Shown here: positions 1 to 5,002 of the stretch, in pieces
Numbering within the stretch: position 1 is the stretch's first letter
Layout: the number at the start of each line of letters is the position of its first letter
NCBI GenBank assembly: GCA_903925985.1
Contig: CAIYHK010000221.1
Coordinates: 1-5,002 of the forward strand
DNA from: an uncultured Actinomycetes bacterium
Lineage (GTDB): Bacteria > Actinomycetota > Acidimicrobiia > Acidimicrobiales > Ilumatobacteraceae
Length of the DNA stretch: 5,002 nucleotides
Direction of reading: 5' to 3'
The notes under the pieces: model-generated
The model's database searches: none
Told to the model about the DNA's origin: nothing
The model's input: only the letters and a program-made list of their open reading frames with translations
Translations under genes and position numbers: made by a program

Positions 1-311
1 GCGGCATCGGCAAGGCTGCCAAAGAAGTCGTACTTCCAGCCGAAAATATCGCCGCCAAGTTGATAGAAAATGTCGCGCAATTCCTCAAATAGCCATGACA
101 GCTCGGCCACATACTTAGTGACCACATATTTGGGTTCAGAGCCCCAACTGGACTCCGAGGGTTTTCGAGGCCTTCGCACAATGCAGACATCTGCCCCACC
201 CCAAGCTCGTGCAGTGCCGATCTCGCCTCGGGCTACGCGGGCAGCAAGAGCGCGGACATCATCGGCGACTTGGTCGGCGGACTTTGAATTACGTGGGGAC
301 TTTGGATCCAT
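1..311 (-). CDS. Hypothetical protein (partial, C-terminus outside window)
   Basis: An open frame starts at the ATG at 311 and runs without a stop to the window edge: 103 full codons plus two bases. The other two minus-strand frames are closed early (TAA and TAG within about the first 80 bases). An AAAGGAG site sits 6 nt upstream, and the gene follows the collagen-like gene on the same strand with a 63-nt spacer. The product begins MDPKSPRNSKSADQ, then a probable charged helix (VADDVRALAARVARGE), a stretch with one Cys and basic residues (DVCIVRRPRKPSESSW), and a second probable helix rich in aromatic and acidic residues (KYVAELSWLFEELRDIFYQL), followed by GGDIFGWKYDFFG. I see no signal peptide or membrane segment, so it is probably cytoplasmic. 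I do not recognise the family and assign no function. Confidence 0.8.
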   Translation of the reverse strand, partial: MDPKSPRNSKSADQVADDVRALAARVARGEIGTARAWGGADVCIVRRPRKPSESSWGSEPKYVVTKYVAELSWLFEELRDIFYQLGGDIFGWKYDFFGSLADA

Positions 312-314
312 GGG

Positions 315-338
315 GAACTCCTTTGATTAAGGGAGTTC
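315..338 (-). promoter_or_regulatory. Inverted repeat covering the ribosome binding site of the downstream gene
   Basis: On the minus strand GAACTCC and GGAGTTC can form a 7-bp perfect stem, extendable past one C-A mismatch by two A-T pairs around an AATC loop. The 3' arm contains GGAG, the core of the Shine-Dalgarno sequence of the gene starting at 311, so folding would hide the site. It lies 36 nt after the stop of the collagen-like gene. No T-run follows it on either strand, so it is not a canonical intrinsic terminator, though a U-less one is possible. On the + strand the mismatch becomes a G-U pair and the stem reaches 10 bp. Confidence 0.6.
318..324 (-). promoter_or_regulatory. Strong Shine-Dalgarno sequence of the partial gene
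   Basis: AAAGGAG lies 6 nt before the ATG at 311, a near-ideal match and spacing. It decides the start of the partial gene. Its GGAG lies inside the 3' arm of the inverted repeat. Confidence 0.8.
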
Positions 339-374
339 AAATGAAAACAAATGGGTGTTACGAAATGCTCTTGC

Positions 375-1775
375 TCACCACGGTGCAACCTTGACCACGT
401 TGCTGCTACCACCGTTGACCACCCAGAAGTAGGTGCCATCAAACACGATGTCCACCGGGCGATAGCTCACATTGTTGTCGAAGTAGATCGTCGAGGCTGC
501 ACCATTTGCGCCTTTAATTCGTGTGATCGAATTGTTGTTTGAACTGATCACATATACATCGGTGCCGTCCGTGGCCATCGCAGTTGGTGCACTTACATCA
601 CTGATGGTCCAGTCAATTTGCGTACCGCCGCCAATGTGGGGGATCTTGGTCAGCTTGCCCGCTTCTTCAGATAGCACCCAGAGAGCACTACCTGTCAGCA
701 CTGAATCAGTTGGTCGATAGTCCAACGGTCCAATGTAATCAATAAGCATCGGTGGCGTGCTTGGTAAATATCGTGCGATCCATCCGGTTCCTTCGGCACA
801 CGCACAATCAACGACAACAAAATCGATGTTAGATGCATATGCGGAAACTGAAATTACGGAGCCCTCCACAGGAGGAGCTAAATCCAGATTGTATTGAAGC
901 GTGTCGCCGAAGAGCCCGAACATGCTCGAGCTTGTTGAAGGCACACTCCAAACATAAAACGCATCCATAGTCAGTAAGTGTCTTAGACCGCCATACTGAA
1001 CGGCTGTGAAACCTGATACCTCGGTGCCATCAAGACCTAAGCGTTTGATTATCCCGTTGTTCGTGGTGAACCAACTTCCACTATTGGATACGACACTGCT
1101 GAAACCAACGGCGATGTAATCAACACTCTCTATGGGGTAGTTGGACATCAACGCGATTCCGGTCGGATACATCCCTGCTACGGAAGACAATGGAAAAGTG
1201 GTGACTGCATTTGTGCGCGCGTTGATACGCGATACCGAATAGCCACTCGAACTGACAACCCAGATGTTCTGTCCATCAAACACCGCTTGCGTCGGCTCAA
1301 CACCAACATTTGCTGCAACAACTGGAGCTGGTGGAACGGTAGGCGCTTCATACCATGCACCGCGGCGCAGTTGATCGGCGCTGTAGCTCATCGAAGGCGG
1401 TATCGGCGCGTCTGCTCCATCAGCGCCAGGTTGACCAGGTGCTCCATCAGCACCATCGGCGCCATTGAGCCCGTCGACACCGTCTTCGCCATCCTCGCCG
1501 TCAACACCATCCACACCATCGCGACCGTTTGTACCATTCGCACCAGCGGGTCCGCGTAGACCTTGCGCGCCTTGTGGACCGGTGCGATTTATTTCATATT
1601 TGGTTTCTGCAGTCGTACAGTTGCCACGAGGTATCAGACGCAATGCGCCAGTCTTTTTGTTCGCGCAAAGAATCAACGGTGCTTCAGAAGTAGTTGATAC
1701 AGCCGAAGCAACCCGTAGGCCAGCAACTGCAACGGCAACCACGCCGAAAGCTAAGAGAGATTTTTTGATCTGCAT
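375..1775 (-). CDS. Secreted collagen-like protein with C-terminal beta-propeller-like repeats
   Basis: Complete gene, 466 residues, TGA stop. The function is unknown; the architecture points to an exported or surface protein. Residues 1-25 are a signal peptide (MQIKKSLL, then a hydrophobic Ala/Val core, probable cleavage after ASA). Residues 34-64 form a small module with Cys37 and Cys53 around KKTGALRLIPRG, a pattern I know from many actinobacterial exported proteins, often next to collagen-like repeats; the two Cys may form a disulfide. Residues 66-122 are 19 uninterrupted Gly-X-Y triplets, rich in GxD. A Pro-rich linker follows (about 124-155). From about 159 to the end are some seven YVTN/NHL-like repeats, most clearly PTQAVFDGQNIWVVSSSG, PTAMATDGTDVYVISSNN and RPVDIVFDGTYFWVVNGG. 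Two more Cys lie close together (324 and 326, VDCACAEG). The ATG at 1775 was chosen because a signal peptide and a GAAGG ribosome site follow from it; the frame is open up to 1928, but that part overlaps rpoC and looks non-coding. The gene starts 31 nt after the rpoC stop on the same strand. Architecture is confident, exact blade number is not. Confidence 0.93.
   Translation of the reverse strand: MQIKKSLLAFGVVAVAVAGLRVASAVSTTSEAPLILCANKKTGALRLIPRGNCTTAETKYEINRTGPQGAQGLRGPAGANGTNGRDGVDGVDGEDGEDGVDGLNGADGADGAPGQPGADGADAPIPPSMSYSADQLRRGAWYEAPTVPPAPVVAANVGVEPTQAVFDGQNIWVVSSSGYSVSRINARTNAVTTFPLSSVAGMYPTGIALMSNYPIESVDYIAVGFSSVVSNSGSWFTTNNGIIKRLGLDGTEVSGFTAVQYGGLRHLLTMDAFYVWSVPSTSSSMFGLFGDTLQYNLDLAPPVEGSVISVSAYASNIDFVVVDCACAEGTGWIARYLPSTPPMLIDYIGPLDYRPTDSVLTGSALWVLSEEAGKLTKIPHIGGGTQIDWTISDVSAPTAMATDGTDVYVISSNNNSITRIKGANGAASTIYFDNNVSYRPVDIVFDGTYFWVVNGGSSNVVKVAPW
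378..1301 (-). other. Beta-propeller-like repeat region
   Basis: I count about seven repeats of roughly 30-50 residues, starting near residues 161, 204, 263, 305, 355, 397 and 440 of the protein. The clear ones share the pattern P-T/V-x4-D-G-x-x-h-W/Y-V-h-S/N, followed by a strand such as VSRI, ITRI or VVKV. Repeats two to four are irregular and could be drawn differently. The last repeat ends almost at the C-terminus (VVKVAPW), so ring closure may use a strand from before the first repeat. Family naming (YVTN/NHL-like) is by pattern only. Confidence 0.7.
1410..1580 (-). repeat. Collagen-like Gly-X-Y tract (19 triplets, Asp-rich)
   Basis: The tract encodes 19 consecutive Gly-X-Y units. It begins GPQGAQGLRGPAGANG, moves into a GVDGVDGEDGEDGVDG core, and ends GADGADGAPGQPGADGAD. 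The Y position is mostly Asp, and Pro is scarce in the middle. Bacterial collagen-like tracts form triple helices without hydroxyproline, so the protein may be a trimer. At DNA level this is a degenerate 9-base periodicity, prone to length change between strains. The + strand reading (Pro/Ser-rich) is only its shadow. Confidence 0.93.
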
Positions 1776-1780
1776 CTCAG

Positions 1781-1785
1781 CCTTC
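1781..1785 (-). promoter_or_regulatory. Ribosome binding site of the collagen-like gene
   Basis: GAAGG lies 5 nt before the ATG at 1775, inside the short rpoC-to-gene spacer. It supports this start over in-frame codons further upstream inside rpoC. Confidence 0.65.
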
Positions 1786-1806
1786 GGCGCAATACTGCAA
1801 TCGGTA

Positions 1807-4800
1807 TTACTCGGAAGCCTCTTCGGCGACGTATGTGCCTTGCAAGCCTGCAAGGTACGCAGCGGGATCCTCGGTGGAATCACTTGAGTAGAACGCCATC
1901 GGCTCGTAGTCCGGAGCATCAACATCAAACTCGCGGTAACGCATCATGCCCGAACCAGCCGGGATGAGTTTGCCGATGATGATGTTTTCCTTCAAACCAA
2001 GCAGGTGATCCGAGCGGCCGTCGATTGCTGCTTCGGTGAGTACACGCGTGGTCTCTTGGAACGATGCCGCTGACAACCATGACTCGGTTGCGAGCGACGC
2101 CTTGGTGATACCCATGATTTCCGGACGACCTTCGGCGGGACGCAGGCTCTGCTCCACCATTGAACGGTTGGTATCGCGGAACACCTTCGCATCCGCACGC
2201 TCGCCGGGGAGGAAGCCGGTGTCACCGGGCTCCTGCACACCAACGCGACGGGTCATCTGGCGCACGATCAACTCAATGTGCTTGTCGTGAATCGACACAC
2301 CTTGATCGCGGTAAACCTTCTGCACTTCTTCCACGAGGTACAACTGGGTTTCGCGAATGCCCTTGATCTCCATGATCTCTTTCGGATCAAACGGACCATC
2401 GGTCACTGGATCGCCGGCCTTGATCTCATTGCCATCTTTAACGATTGGGCGTGAGCCCGTTGGGAGAAGAATCAAATGCTCTTCGCCCTTGTCGTCAACG
2501 ATGTTTACCGGAATGCCCTTGCCTTCATCAGCGAGGATGCGAACAACACCAGTTGCCCGAGCAAGACGCGCTGAACCACGTGGGGTACGTGCTTCGAAGA
2601 GCTCAACAACGCGCGGCAAACCGCCGGCGATGTCCTTACCTGCAACACCACCGGTGTGGAAGGTACGCATGGTCAGCTGGGTACCCGGCTCACCAATTGA
2701 TTGTGCAGCGATAACACCAACGGCTTCACCGAGTTCAATTGACTTACCAGTTGCCAGTGAACGGCCGTAGCAAAGTGCACAAATACCGAGCTCAGCATCA
2801 CATGTGAGGACCGAACGCACGCGCACACGGTCAACCGATGCATCGTCGCGGAGTGCTGCCACTTGGACGTCATTTAAAATTGTGTTCTTCTCGATCACAG
2901 TGCCATCGGTAAGTGTGATGTCGTTCAACAACGCACGACCAAACAACTTGGTGTCGAGATGGGCACGCATATTGGCAGTGTCAGCCTTAACGTTTTCCAC
3001 CCAAACGCCGAGTGTGGAGCCACAATCGTCTTCACGGACAATGAGTTCCTGGGCGACGTCAACAAGACGACGCGTGAGGTAACCCGAGTCAGCGGTACGA
3101 AGTGCGGTGTCCACGAGACCCTTACGGGCGCCCGGAGTTGCAATGAAGTACTCAAGGGTTTCGAGACCCTCACGGAAGTTCGACTTGATCGGACGAGGAA
3201 TCATGTCACCACGTGGGTTAGCCACGAGGCCACGCATACCTGCGATCTGACGCATCTGGGTCATGTTTCCACGAGCACCGGATCCAACCATCATGTCGAT
3301 TGGGTTGAAACGCTGTGCCTTGAATTCCTTCTCCATTGACTTCTGCACTTCAGCAGTTGCATCGTTCCAGATACGCACTTCCTGCAGACGACGCTCGCCG
3401 TCGGTGATGATGCCGCGCTTGAACTGGTTCTCAACCTTCTCGGCGTCCTTCTCGTGCTTGTCGAGAATCGCGCGCTTGTCAGCTGGTGTGCGGACGTCTT
3501 CGATCGAAACGGTAAGGCCCGACTGTGCCGCGTAGCGGTAGCAGACGTTCTTGATCGCGTCGAGCGACGAAGCGATAACTGCTTTGCCGTAGTTATCGGA
3601 CAAACGCTCCACGATGAGACCCATCTCGCGCTTCTTCACGAGGAACTCAATGTGACCAAAGCGCGAGGTGTAATCCTCAGGCAACGCCTCTTCAAAGAGG
3701 AGTCGACCAACGGTGGTCTTGCGCGTTGTTCCCTTGACCTCACCTTGTGAAGGAGTGAGCATGTTGATCGGTGCGTGCAACGCAACTGAGCCTTCGTCGT
3801 AAGCGCGAATTGCTTCCCACGAGTGACGGAACGTGCGTCCGGCGCCCTTGGCATCGTCCACGAGTTCGGTCAGGTAGTAACCACCGATAACGAGGTCCTG
3901 GGTAGGAGTAACGATCGGACGACCCGACGCTGGCGACAAGATGTTGTTCGCAGAAAGCATCAACACGCGTGCTTCAGCCTGAGCTTCAGCAGACAGCGGC
4001 AGGTGGACTGCCATCTGGTCACCGTCGAAGTCAGCGTTAAACGCGGTACACACGAGTGGGTGCAGGTTGATTGCCTTGCCTTCAACGAGCACTGGCTCGA
4101 ATGCCTGGATACCAAGACGGTGCAAGGTAGGTGCGCGGTTCAAAAGAACTGGGTGTTCCTTAATTACGTCTTCGAGAACGTCCCACACTTGTGGGCGACG
4201 ACGCTCAACCATGCGCTTTGCACTCTTGATGTTCTGAGCAAGCTCAAGATCAACAAGGCGCTTCATTACGAAAGGCTTGAAGAGCTCAAGTGCCATCAAC
4301 TTCGGCAGACCGCACTGGTGCAACTTGAGGGTTGGGCCGGCCACGATGACCGAACGACCCGAGTAGTCCACGCGCTTACCGAGAAGGTTCTGGCGGAAAC
4401 GACCCTGCTTACCCTTCAACATGTCAGACAGTGACTTGAGCGGACGGTTGCCTGGGCCAGTAACTGGGCGGCCACGACGACCGTTGTCGAACAACGCGTC
4501 AACGGCTTCTTGCATCATGCGCTTTTCGTTATTCACGATGATCTCGGGGGCACCAAGATCGAGCAAGCGATTGAGGCGGTTGTTGCGGTTGATCACGCGA
4601 CGGTAAAGGTCATTCAAGTCCGAGGTAGCAAAACGGCCACCATCGAGCTGAACCATTGGGCGAAGTTCTGGTGGGATCACGGGGATCACATCGAGAATCA
4701 TTGCCCTGGGGTCATTGACCAAGCGACCGTCTTCGTCACGCTGGTTGAACGACGCAACAATCTTCAGGCGCTTGATCGCCTTCTGCTTGCGCTGTGCCGA

Positions 4801-5002
4801 AAGTGGCTTGCCGTTCAGACCGTTTTCAATTGCATCGCGAAGCTTTGCTTCTTCGCTGATGAAGTCCATCGACTCGATGAGTGCCTTGATCGCATTCGCG
4901 CCAGTGCCACCCTTGAAGTACTCGGAGTAGCGGTACTCGAGTTCGCGCCAGAGCACTTCGTCTTCGATGATCTTGCGGCTATGGAGTGACTTGAATTCAT
5001 CC
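1807..5002 (-). CDS. rpoC: DNA-directed RNA polymerase subunit beta' (partial, N-terminus outside window)
   Basis: RpoC forms, with RpoB, the active centre of RNA polymerase and much of the clamp. The visible part has 1064 residues plus a TAA stop; actinobacterial RpoC is usually about 1300, so roughly 250 N-terminal residues (first zinc site, part of the clamp) are missing. The frame stays open to the window edge ([15 protein letters not shown] precedes the GTG at 4956), so that GTG is an internal Val codon, not the start. Motifs, counted from the first full codon: [20 protein letters not shown] from 140; rudder region [18 protein letters not shown] about 173-190; [19 protein letters not shown] 199-217; catalytic Mg-binding NADFDGD 322-328; F-loop [17 protein letters not shown] about 575-591; bridge helix [18 protein letters not shown] and onwards 624-651; second zinc site Cys660, 734, 741, 744; trigger loop [16 protein letters not shown] from 770 with His782; then conserved [20 protein letters not shown] near 967. 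The trigger loop has no large insertion, as expected outside Gammaproteobacteria. All key residues are present, so the gene looks intact. rpoB should lie upstream, beyond position 5002. Confidence 0.99.
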   Translation of the reverse strand, partial: DEFKSLHSRKIIEDEVLWRELEYRYSEYFKGGTGANAIKALIESMDFISEEAKLRDAIENGLNGKPLSAQRKQKAIKRLKIVASFNQRDEDGRLVNDPRAMILDVIPVIPPELRPMVQLDGGRFATSDLNDLYRRVINRNNRLNRLLDLGAPEIIVNNEKRMMQEAVDALFDNGRRGRPVTGPGNRPLKSLSDMLKGKQGRFRQNLLGKRVDYSGRSVIVAGPTLKLHQCGLPKLMALELFKPFVMKRLVDLELAQNIKSAKRMVERRRPQVWDVLEDVIKEHPVLLNRAPTLHRLGIQAFEPVLVEGKAINLHPLVCTAFNADFDGDQMAVHLPLSAEAQAEARVLMLSANNILSPASGRPIVTPTQDLVIGGYYLTELVDDAKGAGRTFRHSWEAIRAYDEGSVALHAPINMLTPSQGEVKGTTRKTTVGRLLFEEALPEDYTSRFGHIEFLVKKREMGLIVERLSDNYGKAVIASSLDAIKNVCYRYAAQSGLTVSIEDVRTPADKRAILDKHEKDAEKVENQFKRGIITDGERRLQEVRIWNDATAEVQKSMEKEFKAQRFNPIDMMVGSGARGNMTQMRQIAGMRGLVANPRGDMIPRPIKSNFREGLETLEYFIATPGARKGLVDTALRTADSGYLTRRLVDVAQELIVREDDCGSTLGVWVENVKADTANMRAHLDTKLFGRALLNDITLTDGTVIEKNTILNDVQVAALRDDASVDRVRVRSVLTCDAELGICALCYGRSLATGKSIELGEAVGVIAAQSIGEPGTQLTMRTFHTGGVAGKDIAGGLPRVVELFEARTPRGSARLARATGVVRILADEGKGIPVNIVDDKGEEHLILLPTGSRPIVKDGNEIKAGDPVTDGPFDPKEIMEIKGIRETQLYLVEEVQKVYRDQGVSIHDKHIELIVRQMTRRVGVQEPGDTGFLPGERADAKVFRDTNRSMVEQSLRPAEGRPEIMGITKASLATESWLSAASFQETTRVLTEAAIDGRSDHLLGLKENIIIGKLIPAGSGMMRYREFDVDAPDYEPMAFYSSDSTEDPAAYLAGLQGTYVAEEASE
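2593..2694 (-). other. rpoC: RpoC trigger loop without lineage insertion
   Basis: This segment encodes [16 protein letters not shown] followed directly by [18 protein letters not shown]. The trigger loop closes on the incoming NTP; its histidine (codon 2656-2658) corresponds to the E. coli beta' His936. E. coli carries a large inserted domain (SI3) between the two halves of this loop and this protein does not, which fits an actinobacterium. Confidence 0.93.
2770..3024 (-). other. rpoC: RpoC second zinc-binding site (four Cys)
   Basis: Cysteine codons at 3022-3024 (in REDDCGS), 2800-2802, 2779-2781 and 2770-2772 (in [14 protein letters not shown]) give the C...C-x6-C-x2-C arrangement of the conserved beta' zinc site. 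The stretch between the first and second Cys is the usual variable segment. All four ligands are present. Confidence 0.92.
4018..4038 (-). other. rpoC: RpoC catalytic Mg2+-binding motif NADFDGD
   Basis: These seven codons encode the invariant NADFDGD motif, whose three aspartates hold the catalytic magnesium of all multisubunit RNA polymerases. The surrounding LVCTAF and [17 protein letters not shown] are the expected flanks. The motif is intact. Confidence 0.98.

Noticed and set aside
70..330. A + strand frame of 86 codons opposite the partial gene
   Set aside because: The minus-strand frame has a near-ideal AAAGGAG site, is co-oriented with its neighbours and is open to the edge; the + frame shows no ribosome site I can support.
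1791..1808. AATAC/GTATT inverted repeat at the rpoC stop
   Set aside because: Only 5 A-T-rich pairs with an 8-nt loop and no T-run after it; too weak to call a terminator.
1465..1887. A + strand frame encoding a Pro/Ser/Thr-rich protein
   Set aside because: The repetitive PSTPS pattern is simply the complement of the Gly-X-Y tract. It also runs into the signal-peptide region and the rpoC end.
1776..1928. In-frame extension of the collagen-like gene by 51 codons, up to 1928
   Set aside because: It lies within and overlaps the rpoC 3' end in another frame, lacks a signal-peptide character, and would bury a good signal peptide and GAAGG site inside the protein.
3823..4434. A 203-codon open frame on the + strand inside rpoC
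   Set aside because: It is antisense to the most conserved part of rpoC, including the catalytic motif. Its product has no recognisable domain, so it is a shadow of the constrained rpoC codons.
4954..4956. GTG as a possible rpoC start
   Set aside because: The frame continues upstream without a stop to the window edge and encodes conserved RpoC sequence, so this is an internal Val codon.
4510..4989. A 159-codon open frame on the + strand inside rpoC
   Set aside because: Antisense to conserved rpoC with no ribosome site or domain that I can see; treated as a shadow.

Overview
The window comes from a bacterium, very probably an actinobacterium. The main gene, rpoC, is of the actinobacterial type: it lacks the large gammaproteobacterial insertion in the trigger loop and closely matches the actinobacterial core as I know it. 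Base composition looks moderate (by eye a little above half G+C, not computed). This suggests a lower-GC lineage such as an Acidimicrobiia-like aquatic group rather than Streptomyces or Mycobacterium. That placement is inference.

All three genes lie on the minus strand and read from high to low coordinates. From 5002 to 1807 is the 3' four-fifths of rpoC (RNA polymerase beta' subunit), whose N-terminus lies outside the window. After a 31-nt gap with no terminator comes a complete gene (1775 to 375) for a secreted or surface protein. It has a signal peptide, a small two-cysteine module, an Asp-rich collagen-like Gly-X-Y stretch of 19 triplets, and a C-terminal region of about seven beta-propeller-like repeats. 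After a 63-nt spacer containing a clear inverted repeat, a third gene starts at 311 and runs off the window at position 1. It has a strong Shine-Dalgarno sequence, one arm of the inverted repeat covers most of it, and its product is of a family I do not recognise.

The layout suggests readthrough from the rpoBC transcription unit into the collagen-like gene, and possibly into the third gene. In many bacteria rpoC is followed by rpsL, rpsG, fusA and tuf. Here unrelated genes follow it, so this is probably a lineage-specific insertion or rearrangement. No RNA genes, CRISPR arrays, insertion sequences or phage genes were seen. No stretch above 300 bases lacks a gene.
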